Below, in pieces: positions 23,370 to 32,826 of a stretch of 64,000 nt of DNA. The position numbers were made by a program, and so were the translations under genes. A model generated the notes under the pieces. It was given only the letters and a program-made list of their open reading frames with translations, did not search any database and was not told the origin of the DNA. This DNA comes from Lujinxingia sediminis (GTDB taxonomy: Bacteria; Myxococcota_A; Bradymonadia; Bradymonadales; Bradymonadaceae): contig NZ_SADD01000015.1 in the NCBI RefSeq assembly GCF_004005565.1, positions 1 through 64,000 on the forward strand, given 5' to 3'. Within the stretch, counting starts at the first letter, position 1. The number at the start of each line of letters is the position of its first letter.

Positions 23370-24356
23370 TCAATCCACCGCAGGCGTCGCCACCGCCATC
23401 CGGGGCACCGGGCTGACCGAGCGCACCTCCCAACCCGAAGCGCTCAACAGATCGCGAAGCCCCTGCGGGGGTCGCTCCCCGGCGACCTCCGCCTTGAGCG
23501 GACGTTCGGCCACATAGGTGGAGACCGTATACGAGGACCACTCCCCATCACTGCACGCATAGCAGGCGCCAAAGGCGTAATGCTGCTCGGCCATAAGACG
23601 GCCCTCCTCGGCGTCCCAGGAGGGCGAGAGCGCCACGAGCTCAGCGTCTTCGGCGGCAACCTCCACGTCTTCCTCCAGACCGAGCTTCAACCCTTCAAAG
23701 CTCTCCGCCCCCAGCGCCGCGCTCAGCGCTTCGATCTCCACTTTCACCGGTTGGCCGCCGCTGAAGTCCATGGCGATCTGCTCACACTCCACCCCCGGGT
23801 GGGCCGCGCCGCAGTAGTACGAATCCACACACAGCGTCACCAGCCCCACGCTTCCGACCGCACCGACAGGCGTCATCGACACCTCCCACCAGCGATCATC
23901 GGGGGCCATCGTCGTCTCTTCAGGAGCCCATGACTCGCCGGTGGTGTCATTGACAAAACGCCCGGTTATCGCCGCCCGGTCCGTCATGCAGGCTTTCGGG
24001 TCGGCCGCCTCGGCCCCCTCCATCATCTGCTCGGAGACACAGCCGCAGTCGGGCTGCGCCACCTGGCGGGAGCCCTCCTCCCAGCGCCACATCCCGGTAG
24101 CCCCGGGCACCACCAGTCCGGCAAAGGCCGAGTGCTGGGAGCCCAGCCCGTCGTAGACGCGGGTCTCCAACTCCCCATCGCTCACCACGGTGACCGCGTA
24201 GCGTGCATTGGCCGCACGGCTCTCCTCATCCTCAACCGGTGCGCGTGCCGAGGCGACCTCACTCGTGCCATCATCGCCGCCCCGGTCCGCCGCACACCCC
24301 ACGCCGACCACCGTCATCAGCAGCGCCACGCCAAACCATCCTCTGCCACCTTTCAT
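23370..24356 (-). CDS. Secreted lipoprotein, unknown function
   Basis: A 328-residue protein with signal peptide and lipobox (VVGVGC, Cys about 21) followed by an acidic low-complexity linker. The mature part contains several cysteine pairs (DCGCVSEQM, CVDSYYCG, CYACSDG), suggesting disulfides, and no recognised domain. The start at 24356 has GGAGG five bases upstream. It may be a periplasmic or outer-membrane protein typical of lipoprotein-rich deltaproteobacteria. Confidence 0.7.
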   Translation of the reverse strand: MKGGRGWFGVALLMTVVGVGCAADRGGDDGTSEVASARAPVEDEESRAANARYAVTVVSDGELETRVYDGLGSQHSAFAGLVVPGATGMWRWEEGSRQVAQPDCGCVSEQMMEGAEAADPKACMTDRAAITGRFVNDTTGESWAPEETTMAPDDRWWEVSMTPVGAVGSVGLVTLCVDSYYCGAAHPGVECEQIAMDFSGGQPVKVEIEALSAALGAESFEGLKLGLEEDVEVAAEDAELVALSPSWDAEEGRLMAEQHYAFGACYACSDGEWSSYTVSTYVAERPLKAEVAGERPPQGLRDLLSASGWEVRSVSPVPRMAVATPAVD

Positions 24357-24501
24357 GCCATCCTCCCGAGTCATTTCATTCCATCGTTGCGCCAGCGTCA
24401 GACGCGCCGCCCCCGCATTACGGACCACCTCTATAAGAGCCAGCGCAGCCCGCTCTCTTCCCGCAGCGTTTATGCCTGACCCACTCTCCCCCCGAGGTCC
24501 C

Positions 24502-24942
24502 CTACCAGTCCCGACGCTTGGGTGCCTTCCTCAACGCCTTCTTCTCCCCCTGGCGCCTCTTCTCCTCCACTCGCCGACGCCTGGCCGCGCGCGAGGGCTT
24601 GGTGCTCACCCGGCGTTTGGGGCGCTGCAAGGCTTTATGCACCCGCTCAGCCATGCGCTTTCGCACGTCCTCCCTGTTCCGATGCTGACTGCGCGTCTCA
24701 CTCGACGCCATCATCATCACCCCCTCTTCGTTGATGTATCCCGACAAACGCGCCATCACTCGCCGCTTCTGCGCCTCATCAAGCGCGGTGGTCTGCGCCA
24801 CCGGCCAGTGCAGAATGACCCGCGTATTCGACGTGTTCGCATGTTGCCCCCCAGGCCCCCCCGAGCGCGTGCTCGTAAAGTAGAGCTCCCAGCCCGGGAT
24901 CACCACGCCATCGCCAACCTCTAAATCGTCTTCGCTGCCCAT
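24502..24942 (-). CDS. arfB: Alternative ribosome-rescue factor ArfB (peptidyl-tRNA hydrolase domain)
   Basis: A 146-residue protein with the class-I release-factor catalytic loop: SGGPGGQHANTSNTRV, the GGQ at 31-33. It ends in a long Arg/Lys-rich tail (about 105-146), the part that inserts into the empty mRNA channel of stalled ribosomes in ArfB/YaeJ. The short length and absence of stop-codon-recognition domains separate it from RF1/RF2. ATG 24942 is chosen because similarity begins there. It diverges from the UPF0178 gene. Confidence 0.92.
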   Translation of the reverse strand: MGSEDDLEVGDGVVIPGWELYFTSTRSGGPGGQHANTSNTRVILHWPVAQTTALDEAQKRRVMARLSGYINEEGVMMMASSETRSQHRNREDVRKRMAERVHKALQRPKRRVSTKPSRAARRRRVEEKRRQGEKKALRKAPKRRDW

Positions 24943-25136
24943 CGTCTCTTGCCTTCGCTGCGCTCTTTGATTCCAACCAACGCGCCCAAAGGTGCACGCC
25001 ACCCGGCATGATTTCAAGGCATCGCCCCGAGCCCCTCCAGGCCAGAAGAGCGCTGACAGTCACCCGAGGCTGCGCTACACCCCTGCATGCACCCTGTGAC
25101 CTGCCCCCCTGTTACCCCTTCCATCTCGGAGCCCCC

Positions 25137-25589
25137 ATGACCATCTGGGTCGACGCCGACGCCGCCCCCGGCGCCGTCAAAGACATCCTGACCAAAGCCT
25201 CCCTGACCCGCGGCGTCGACGTGATGCTCGTCGCCAACCGCTGGCTCCCCAGGCCCCGGGCCGCCCGCGTGCAGACCGTCGTGGTGCCGGCCGGCGCCGA
25301 TGTGGCCGACGATTATATCGTGGAGCACTGCGAGGCAGGCGATCTGGTGATCACCGCCGACATCCCCCTGGCCGACCGCGTGATTGAGCGCGGATGCGAG
25401 GTGATCACCGCCTACGGCCGCGCGCTCGACGCCGACAACGTGCGCGAGGCCTTAAGCCTGCGCGACTTTAAAGAAGAGCTGCGCGACCTGGGCGTGATGA
25501 CCGGCGGCCCGCCCCCCTACGGTCAGTCTCAAAAACAGGCCTTTGCCAACGCCCTCGATCGCTGGATCACCCGCAGCCAGCGCGGCTGA
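25137..25589 (+). CDS. UPF0178 (YaiI/YqxD, DUF188) family protein
   Basis: A 150-residue protein starting with IWVDADAAPGAVKDIL, the family hallmark, with VVPAGADVADDYIVE, DLVITADIPLAD and the C-terminal MTGGPPPYGQSQKQAFANALD. The family has a PIN-like/NYN-type fold with conserved Asp residues and is suspected to be a nuclease, but its activity is unproven. Length is normal. GGAG precedes ATG 25137. Confidence 0.92.
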   Translation: MTIWVDADAAPGAVKDILTKASLTRGVDVMLVANRWLPRPRAARVQTVVVPAGADVADDYIVEHCEAGDLVITADIPLADRVIERGCEVITAYGRALDADNVREALSLRDFKEELRDLGVMTGGPPPYGQSQKQAFANALDRWITRSQRG

Positions 25590-25611
25590 TTCTTCTCAAT
25601 CGTCGCAGCAT

Positions 25612-26019
25612 TCAGCGCCCGCCCATCGCGCGCATCCTGTTGATGCGCTGGATAAGTGGGTCAACCAGCTCCTCCCCCATCGACTCGCTGACTGTCGAGC
25701 CCGAATACTCACCGGGCATCGTCACCGTGATGTAGTACTTGTCATCCTTAGACAACCCACGACGGTTCGAACGGTTGCTGGACTGATAGTAGCGCCGCTC
25801 CACCCGCGTGATCTGGCTCACGTCAAAGACATCGCCATAGCTCGTCGTGCCGATGCGCGAGGTGTGCGCAACGCGACACCTCGACCCCACGCACTCGAGC
25901 TCTGCGGAGACCGTTTTGGTCAGAGCGCTGGCGATGACCAAAACAAACATCACGCCGCAGAGCACCAGAATGCCGATCTCCTTCAGCGTCGACTCTTCGC
26001 CCTTTTTCTTTGTATTCAT
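25612..26019 (-). CDS. Small membrane-anchored protein, unknown
   Basis: A 135-residue protein with one membrane helix (about 15-35) after a basic N-terminus (MNTKKKG), and an extracytoplasmic domain of about 95 residues with a Cys pair (ECVGSRC) and a beta-strand-like middle. It resembles membrane proteins that carry a PH-like domain, but the match is only visual. The start could also be one of the GTG codons just upstream, nearer to the GGGAG. Confidence 0.55.
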   Translation of the reverse strand: MNTKKKGEESTLKEIGILVLCGVMFVLVIASALTKTVSAELECVGSRCRVAHTSRIGTTSYGDVFDVSQITRVERRYYQSSNRSNRRGLSKDDKYYITVTMPGEYSGSTVSESMGEELVDPLIQRINRMRAMGGR

Positions 26020-26219
26020 CGCCACACACACTCCCTTTCTACGCGCTCCACGGCGAAGCACTTATTTCGATGCACAGCTACAGAGGTCGGGCCAGCATAG
26101 GTGCTCACTCCGCCGCGTCCAATGCCTTTTTCATCCTGACGAGCAAAGGCGCATGAAACGCACGTCGTCAGTCTGGCGGGATCGAATCCATAGACTCGAG
26201 CCTGCATGCTCTCTCCGCG

Positions 26220-28982
26220 TCATATCAACGAGCCCTCTTCACGTCTCAGCGGACACTTCACAAAGAGACCGCGCAAAGGGCTTCCCACGGTGCGGACCGG
26301 CGTCATGAAATACACCTCCACATAGGTGGCGGCTGAAAATATCTGTTCGTTGGGCGGCAGACCCAACACCCCCACCGGAGCATATGCGCGTAGCACCCCC
26401 TCGATGTAATTCTGAGGTGTCCAACGTGTAATGGTCAGCACCGATGTCGAATCATCATACATCGTGGCCAGGGGCCCCGGCCCATAGTAGAGCTCGTTGA
26501 GCCAGATCGACCCACTCGCCGGCACGACCGTGGGAAAGGGCCCGGGGACCTCGGCCACGATATTGTGGATGTAGGGATTGCTCTCATGGTCGAACTCAAT
26601 CAAGAGCATCCCGTCTGCATAGAGCGCGGTGATGCCCATAAAATCCCCCATCGTCCCGTTGGCCAGGCCTGCAACAGACACGTCATAAAAACACTCGCAA
26701 TGCCCCACCCGCACCCGCACCGAATCGGTCACATCCGTGCCCTCAAGGTGCGCGGTGATCGTCACTTCCTCGGCCTCCCCGGGCACAAAAAGACCGTTCT
26801 GTGAGATGCTCCCGTCCGTAACCGACCACACCGGCCGCGCGCTCGGGTCGGCGCTGGCGTACTCCGCCTCGAACTGATGGGTTTCATCCTCACTCAAGCA
26901 GCGCACCCGCGGATTGATGCGCAGATAGGTTTCATCGCGAATTACCGCGGTCGCCGACCGCGGCACGGGATCACAGGTCGGGCTACGCAGCCCTCGGCTC
27001 GACCGACTCCGCAGCTCCACGACCACTGGAAACGCCTCCTCATCCTCAGGGAGCACCACATCCACCCAGTGCCGATTCTCCTCCCGACCTTCGTTCTCCA
27101 GGGTTGCCTCCCCCATCACGACCTCCCAGATCCCGGACGGGTCGTTGGCGTTCTCAATATGCCCCTCAAGCCTGACCCGCTGGCCGGGAAGACCCATCAC
27201 ATTCGGCGTCTCCATCACCACCCTGATCGGCACGATGCTCACCGCCCCCTCCCAACGCGAGGTCTGCTCATTGCTCATCGGCGGAAAGTCCGATGCAGCC
27301 CCACTCGCTGACACCCGGATCATGCCCCCTTCAGAGTTTCGGGGCTCATACATCTGTTTGGACGTCACCATCGGTCCATCCGAGCAAAATCCCGCCGCCA
27401 CATCCGGCCCGTTTGCCCTCGAACCAATGCCTCCCCGGTACTCACTATTAACCTGGGTACTCTCTGGATTGAGCTTGATCCCCTCCCAGGGACCGGGATT
27501 AACTTTGCAAATCCCGCTCCTATGAAACGCCTCTTTTAAATAATGCGACCCCGCCAGCTGGCCACCCAGAAAGTCAACAGCATTCTGCCCAAACGCATCC
27601 GCATAAGATGAAAATTTATCCAAATCATCTTTAAAAAGCGCGATCGCAGACTTACCTTTCACAAGAACCTGACCCGGGCCAACGATGGCCAGAGCGAGAT
27701 CAAATACACCCTTGAGAAAATCATAGGTAAAATCCCACCCGGGAGCATGGGCATCCACATAATACCCATCCCACACCTCTGCCGCCTGAAAATCCTCTTT
27801 AAAACTCGCCACATACGTACGCACCTCACCATTAATAAGATGGCGAGGATACGTCTTTGCGTGCCAGTCCCGTATAAACTTATCCACGGCAAGCGCCACT
27901 CCGACGACCGCTCCGGCCCCAGCCAGTCCGGGCACGACCGACATCACGCCAACGGCTCCCGCCACCGGCGCAATTCGTGCGCCCATCGCCTCCGAGATCT
28001 GCGCCTTACGCATATAATAGGAAAGCTCGGTCGCGTTGGAGATCTCGACCTCCATCTTCGACGCCAGCATGTTGCACAGAGGCTGCCGCCGCTGGCCCAA
28101 ATCCTCGCCCAACACCATCCCCTCGCTGGGGCGGCGTTCCGTAAAGCGAAGCTCCACCTCACTCTCTGCTTCGAGCTGCGCGAGATCCAGCCGCGCCTGC
28201 TCGATCGCCTCCCCCATGCCGCTCTTGGCGATCACTGCGCTCGCCAGCTCCAGATCCTCCGCGCTCACATCGCCCGGAAACTCCCCCCGACGCATCATCG
28301 CCAGCAGCGACTCCGGGTTATCGGGATGCCCCACCGACCAGGCCTGCACAGCCAGCGGAATCGCCATCACCGGAATCTCTTCCGGCTCCCCGTTGAGAAC
28401 CTCATCCACCGTCAGCCCGTAGGTCGCCAACAGCTCGATCGAGAGTGCTGTGGAGCTCTCCAGCATCGCCTCCAGAGCCCCGAAGTTCGGGGGCAGCGGC
28501 GAGACCTCCCAGACAAACTCCTCCTCACAGGAAGTCTCCCCGTCGTCAAAACGAAGCGTCACCTCCCCGCCTGACCGAAGATCGGGGTGGAAGGGCGAGA
28601 TGAAGAAATGATGCCCCGCCTCAACATCGTAATAAACCGGCAGCACATAGCTCTCTTCCGGTGCCTCGCCAAAGATTATTTTTACCGCAAAGAGCTCCTC
28701 CCGAGGCTTCGGCCCCTCCACATCCACATCAAACACCTGCAGGTCGATATCCACCCGCTCAAAAGGCTCCGCCCCCTGTCGCGAAAGCTCCACGCCCTGG
28801 CAATACGAGGGGTAAGCCACCTCCTCCGGAGCCGCTCCCTCATAGACTTCCAGGTTATTTTCGGGCTCAAAATAACTCTTGCAGCCCTCACAGCCTGCCC
28901 CCAGCGCGGCGAGTGTTAGCACAACTCCCATTGAGGCCATGAGCGAAAGAAGTGAACCTTTACCGTGTGCACTCATTTTCAT
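26220..28982 (-). CDS. Large lipoprotein with Ig-like domain and hydrophobic central segment
   Basis: A 920-residue protein. The lipobox is LGAGCEGC (near residue 30). After an N-terminal beta domain come a helical region (about 165-300), then a hydrophobic Gly/Ala/Val-rich stretch (about 335-370, GARIAPVAGAVGVMSVVPG...) that could be membrane-active, and an alpha/beta region. Residues about 700-780 form a bacterial Ig-like (Big2-type) domain: QFEAEYAS, WSVTDGSISQNGLFVPG, VTITAHLEG. ATG 28982 has GGAG seven bases upstream. The internal hydrophobic segment in a secreted lipoprotein recalls toxin-like or effector proteins; no toxin family is recognised. Confidence 0.65.
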   Translation of the reverse strand: MKMSAHGKGSLLSLMASMGVVLTLAALGAGCEGCKSYFEPENNLEVYEGAAPEEVAYPSYCQGVELSRQGAEPFERVDIDLQVFDVDVEGPKPREELFAVKIIFGEAPEESYVLPVYYDVEAGHHFFISPFHPDLRSGGEVTLRFDDGETSCEEEFVWEVSPLPPNFGALEAMLESSTALSIELLATYGLTVDEVLNGEPEEIPVMAIPLAVQAWSVGHPDNPESLLAMMRRGEFPGDVSAEDLELASAVIAKSGMGEAIEQARLDLAQLEAESEVELRFTERRPSEGMVLGEDLGQRRQPLCNMLASKMEVEISNATELSYYMRKAQISEAMGARIAPVAGAVGVMSVVPGLAGAGAVVGVALAVDKFIRDWHAKTYPRHLINGEVRTYVASFKEDFQAAEVWDGYYVDAHAPGWDFTYDFLKGVFDLALAIVGPGQVLVKGKSAIALFKDDLDKFSSYADAFGQNAVDFLGGQLAGSHYLKEAFHRSGICKVNPGPWEGIKLNPESTQVNSEYRGGIGSRANGPDVAAGFCSDGPMVTSKQMYEPRNSEGGMIRVSASGAASDFPPMSNEQTSRWEGAVSIVPIRVVMETPNVMGLPGQRVRLEGHIENANDPSGIWEVVMGEATLENEGREENRHWVDVVLPEDEEAFPVVVELRSRSSRGLRSPTCDPVPRSATAVIRDETYLRINPRVRCLSEDETHQFEAEYASADPSARPVWSVTDGSISQNGLFVPGEAEEVTITAHLEGTDVTDSVRVRVGHCECFYDVSVAGLANGTMGDFMGITALYADGMLLIEFDHESNPYIHNIVAEVPGPFPTVVPASGSIWLNELYYGPGPLATMYDDSTSVLTITRWTPQNYIEGVLRAYAPVGVLGLPPNEQIFSAATYVEVYFMTPVRTVGSPLRGLFVKCPLRREEGSLI

Positions 28983-29374
28983 CACACCACTCCAACCTGT
29001 TATTAGCACCAAACCAAAAAACACTCACAACTCCCACGCGAAGCCACTGACCTCCCGCACCATGTAAAGACTCACGTCACGGCCCCGAAGACCACACATA
29101 CAATCCACGTTCCCTGGCGTTTGCTTTCGGAACATTCAAAAAAAGAACACATTGTATGGCATCGCCCGCTTAGACGAAGCTCCCCTCCTCTTTATTCAAA
29201 CCGCTCCCCTCACGTTCTTCTCACCACGCCCCCCTGGAGTTCACCACCTCCAGCGCCCCCTCGGCCCGCTCCCCGCCCGTTTCACTACCCGCCCGTTTCA
29301 CTACCCGCCCGTTTCACTACCCGCGCGCTCCCCCATCGTCTTCAGCGTTCCCCCCTCCGGCGACATGCTCTCAC
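28983..29374. other. Intergenic region with short tandem repeat
   Basis: This 392-base gap has no convincing gene. It contains the 16-bp triplicate at 29274-29321 and must hold the promoter of the large lipoprotein gene. Confidence 0.45.
29274..29321. repeat. 16-bp tandem repeat, three perfect copies
   Basis: CGCCCGTTTCACTACC occurs three times in direct succession. The stretch is pyrimidine-rich on the plus strand. Function unknown; a slippage-prone microsatellite is likely. Confidence 0.9.
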
Positions 29375-30082
29375 TCACCACTCCACGCTCGAGTTCGCCT
29401 CCTCACGCTCCCACGTATCCCCCGCGACCACATCCGTTCTCGCATGCCCTGGCTCCTCGCCACGCGCGGCCGTGAACCCGGCAAGCGCCGCGATCTCCTC
29501 TCCGGCCTCCAGACAGCGATCGATATGGGCCTCCAGGAGCTCGTCGGTAACCAGCTCCTCTTCGGTGACCACCCGAATCCTGTGGCGGTCCAACGTCAGC
29601 AGGTAACCGTCCCGCTCAAACGCCTCGAGTAGCTCCGCAAAACGCGCCTTCACCGGCGCTGACTCCAACGCTCCTCCCCCGGCGCTAAACGCCTCAACAA
29701 AGGCGTCGGTGGTCTCCATAAGACGAAAATCCACCCTCTTGCCGACATCGGCTCCATGTGGCTCCACCACGAGATCACCGGGAAAGGGCGCATCGAACTC
29801 CATCTCAACCCCCCAGCGATACCAGTGACGTCGCGGATCAGACTCGTTTTTCACACGCACCATTCCGATGCGAAAACGCATTACCCCCTGGCGAATGACG
29901 ATCATCCACGTGGCGTCTCCCTCCTCGATCTCCACAAGTTTCCATCCCCGCGCAATACGAATATCCCGAAGGGGATCGTCGTACTTCCAGACGCTCCAGA
30001 GCATCATGAAAATCGTTCCAAATAACGCGATTCCAAAGATCCATGAAATCACATTGGCGATGGTGTCCATCGGATCATGCAT
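29375..30082 (-). CDS. Membrane-anchored protein, tandem paralogue A
   Basis: A 235-residue protein with one N-terminal membrane helix (about 13-33) and a large cytoplasmic or periplasmic part. It shares layout with the neighbouring gene 30122-30835: a WGVEMEFDAPFP-(D/R)LE-EP motif, an acidic helical segment ending (D/E)RCLEAGEEIAALAG, and a C-terminal SSVEW. No known family is recognised. The GGAGGTGG just before ATG 30082 fixes the start. It lies 39 bases after its paralogue, so the two are probably one unit. Confidence 0.65.
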   Translation of the reverse strand: MHDPMDTIANVISWIFGIALFGTIFMMLWSVWKYDDPLRDIRIARGWKLVEIEEGDATWMIVIRQGVMRFRIGMVRVKNESDPRRHWYRWGVEMEFDAPFPGDLVVEPHGADVGKRVDFRLMETTDAFVEAFSAGGGALESAPVKARFAELLEAFERDGYLLTLDRHRIRVVTEEELVTDELLEAHIDRCLEAGEEIAALAGFTAARGEEPGHARTDVVAGDTWEREEANSSVEW

Positions 30083-30121
30083 ACCCACCTCCATGCAATA
30101 AAAACATAGCGTTTAAACTCA

Positions 30122-30835
30122 TCACCACTCCACCGCCGATCGCGCCTCCTCCAACTCTCGAACCTCGCGAGCACGCTGCGCCTCTTCCAGCGCATCATCC
30201 ACCTCCCCCTCTTTTTCGTCGTGCCTGAGACCAGCCAGCTCCTCGATCTCCTCCCCGATCTGCAAACAACGATCAACGAACGCCTCCAGCTCCTCCGTCG
30301 TCATGTCTTCCTTACGGTACCGCAACTGAATGCAACGTCTGTTTAAAACCACATGATCGCTCATCGCGCCCAGCGCCAGAAACAACTCCCCCAGACGGGG
30401 CTGCATCACGGGCGACTCCACCCGTTGACGCCCCACCATCCGCACCTGAAACGCCTCAAAAAACTCAGCCCGCGCCTCCCCCAGCCGCTCATCCACCGCC
30501 ATCCCAGGACAGAATGTCCTCGGCTCAATCTCGAGCTCGCGGGGAAAGCGCTCATCAAACTCCATCGTGACGCCCCAGAAAAACCGACGGTCCGATTCTC
30601 GCGAAGGGTGCCCCAGCCCCTGAGTGAAGACATGAAAACGGATCATACCCCGTCCATTCTCATACAACAGCCCGTCATCCACTCGTTTGAACTTCACGCG
30701 AGCGTTGTTTTGAACCTTTTCCCATACAAAATCCGAAGCCACCGTAAACCAAAGCGCCAAAACAATCGCCCCGATCATCACCACCAAAGAAATCGCAGCA
30801 AAAAGCGTCTCATAGAGCGCAGGTTCATCCTGCAT
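30122..30835 (-). CDS. Membrane-anchored protein, tandem paralogue B
   Basis: A 237-residue homologue of the downstream gene: N-terminal membrane helix (about 11-36), then WGVTMEFDERFPRELEIEP, an acidic helical region with FVDRCLQIGEEIEELAG and a C-terminal SAVEW. AAGGAGG lies five bases before ATG 30835. The pair looks like a recent duplication with the same strand and spacing. Function unknown. Confidence 0.65.
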   Translation of the reverse strand: MQDEPALYETLFAAISLVVMIGAIVLALWFTVASDFVWEKVQNNARVKFKRVDDGLLYENGRGMIRFHVFTQGLGHPSRESDRRFFWGVTMEFDERFPRELEIEPRTFCPGMAVDERLGEARAEFFEAFQVRMVGRQRVESPVMQPRLGELFLALGAMSDHVVLNRRCIQLRYRKEDMTTEELEAFVDRCLQIGEEIEELAGLRHDEKEGEVDDALEEAQRAREVRELEEARSAVEW

Positions 30836-31409
30836 ACTGACCTCCTTCACGTCTGACGTCATGCATCACGATACGCGATCCAGCGCCACAGGCCTGCGCT
30901 GCTCGCCAGAAATCTCCCAAAACTCTCCCCCGGCCCCCGGTCGATGCGCGCCAGCATATTCGTTTGAGAGTCATTTTCCCCGACGTGCTCGGCATCGTCC
31001 GCATGGGCCACCACCATCGCACCTGCCACCACGCTCATGTCGTTCTACCTCTTCGGACCGAGGTCGGGGCGAGCTACGGTCGGAATCCCGAGCCGACATC
31101 GTCGGCCGGACGCGCTCCCGTTCCTAAAACCATGTGCAGATAACGCGTCCCTTGTAGCAGGTCGCTCCCAAGGCTCAAAACGCTCCCCCCAAATTCCCAC
31201 AATCTGGCACACCTCATCACCCTTCCCCCCACCCCCACCGTGGTAGTTTGCGACATGCCATCGTTTCGGACGCGCTATTTCCCCACCCGAGGCCATCCCT
31301 CATCCCTTTCGATCCGAAAAAAGCGCAGTCCGAAGCATCGAACATGCTCCGGACCGCGCGCTCCTACATGCCCTCACCAGCTGACGAGCCTGGCGCGTTG
31401 CCACGACGA
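30836..31409. other. Intergenic region with minus-strand terminator, no gene seen
   Basis: This 574-base gap has no reading frame with a ribosome-binding site or protein-like composition. Its only clear element is the terminator at 31317-31359; the promoter for the tandem paralogues should be near its left edge. Confidence 0.5.
31317..31359 (-). terminator. Rho-independent terminator of the repeat-protein gene
   Basis: Arms at 31323-31338 and 31344-31359 form a 16-bp stem whose two mismatches become G-U wobbles only in minus-strand RNA; the minus-strand transcript then continues with six U residues. It lies about 50 bases past the stop of the gene at 31410-32594. Confidence 0.85.
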
Positions 31410-32594
31410 TCAGCGCGTAAACACCCGCAGCCCCACCGTTGCCCCGGGCCGCAGCTGAACCTGATCGCCCAACATCCAGCCGCCGATGAGGCCCTCCGGG
31501 AGCGCCTCGCCAGATGCGTTGGCCACATCCAACGTGAGCGTCGGACCGCCGAAGAGCGCCAGGTGCTCTCCGAGCCCCACCGCCACCATCGGCCGCACCT
31601 TAAAGAGCGAGTAGGGGTTCTGGCCGTCCAGGCCAATCAGAGAGGTCGCGCCGGCATCAAGCGAGAACTCCAATGCCTCGCTCAGCGCTGCGCGCCACCC
31701 CATGCGAATCGAGAGCGCGAGGCCGGGTCCCTGGCCCTCGTCCCGGCCGAAGGCCTGCGTGCCCACGCTGTAGCTATGGTAGAAGGCCCCGGCCCCGTGA
31801 CGTACGCCGGCCTGCACAACCCCCTCATCCGAGAGGTCAACCTCCGGGTAGACATAGCCCCCGCGGTAGATGCCCACCGCGGCGATGCCCGCGTGCTCGC
31901 CACGGGCCACGTTGACCACGCCCACCTGAAATCCGCGCGCCTCACCACCGGTGATGTTGACCCCGCCGATCTGCAAGCCGTGCATATCGCCGCGGGTCAG
32001 GTTGAGCGCCCCGCCCACCTGAAGCCCCCGAAAGTCACCGCCGGTGATATTGGCCCCCCCGCTCACCTGCACGCCCTCCACATCGCCGCGATTCAGGTTG
32101 AGCGCACCGCCCACCTGCACGCCCTCAAACCCCTTGCCGTTGAGGTTGAGCGCACCGCCCACCTGCACCCCGCGTACATCCCCGCCGTTGATGTTGGCCG
32201 CCCCGCCCACTCCCACGCCGCTGACGTCGCCGCCGTTAACATTCAACGCCCCGCCCACCTGCACCCCGGCGCGGCGTGCGCGGTTGATATTGGCCGCCCC
32301 GCCCACCTGCACCCCGCGCACATCCCCGGTGCTCAGGTTGAGCGCCCCGCCGAACTCAAACACACGAATGCCCCCGCTCAAGCCTCCGACCAGATTGAAC
32401 GAGAACACACGCGGCGCCTCCGGCAGCGCCGACGACGTCCCCACGTAGGGGAAGAGATCCAGGCCGAAAACAATCCCCTCCGCCTCCTGCTCCGACGCCG
32501 CAACCTCCTCGGCGCTCGCCAGTGGTGGCGATGCCATCAATCCCACCGCAAGCGCGATGCCCGTCAGGGTTTTCTTACCGGATCGTCCCTTCAT
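31410..32594 (-). CDS. Secreted beta-solenoid repeat protein (LA_2272-like surface repeats)
   Basis: A 394-residue protein with a signal peptide (to about residue 28, PPLASAEE). Residues about 80-240 contain about ten 16-residue repeats of the form VGGALNLNxGDVxGVQ, each with Gly and Asn at fixed places, predicted to stack as a beta-solenoid. The pattern is reminiscent of the Leptospira LA_2272 surface repeats. The C-terminal ~150 residues are beta-rich and end in a beta-strand with terminal aromatic/Arg, like an outer-membrane protein. It has its own terminator. A surface or outer-membrane location is inferred. Confidence 0.75.
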   Translation of the reverse strand: MKGRSGKKTLTGIALAVGLMASPPLASAEEVAASEQEAEGIVFGLDLFPYVGTSSALPEAPRVFSFNLVGGLSGGIRVFEFGGALNLSTGDVRGVQVGGAANINRARRAGVQVGGALNVNGGDVSGVGVGGAANINGGDVRGVQVGGALNLNGKGFEGVQVGGALNLNRGDVEGVQVSGGANITGGDFRGLQVGGALNLTRGDMHGLQIGGVNITGGEARGFQVGVVNVARGEHAGIAAVGIYRGGYVYPEVDLSDEGVVQAGVRHGAGAFYHSYSVGTQAFGRDEGQGPGLALSIRMGWRAALSEALEFSLDAGATSLIGLDGQNPYSLFKVRPMVAVGLGEHLALFGGPTLTLDVANASGEALPEGLIGGWMLGDQVQLRPGATVGLRVFTR

Positions 32595-32826
32595 AACCTT
32601 CCTCGATGCTGAGGCTCCCTCTGGAGCGCTTTTTCCCGCGGAATCGCGTCGATGGTTATCACTCGCCGCGCCCGGACGCCGCGTCGCAGAGAACTAACGC
32701 ATTTCACCCTCTGCGCACACCCCATCCTCCGCACCTCTCGTCGATCTTCCCCTTCCCGTATCGCCCCTCCCGTGCAGCTCTGCTACAACCCCTCTCGCAC
32801 ACGACCATCCATCCGGAGCCCCCGCC

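Noticed and set aside
31045-31296. 83-codon minus-strand open frame in the gap at 30836-31409
   Set aside because: No ribosome-binding site, no domain, biased composition; the gap's only firm element is a terminator.
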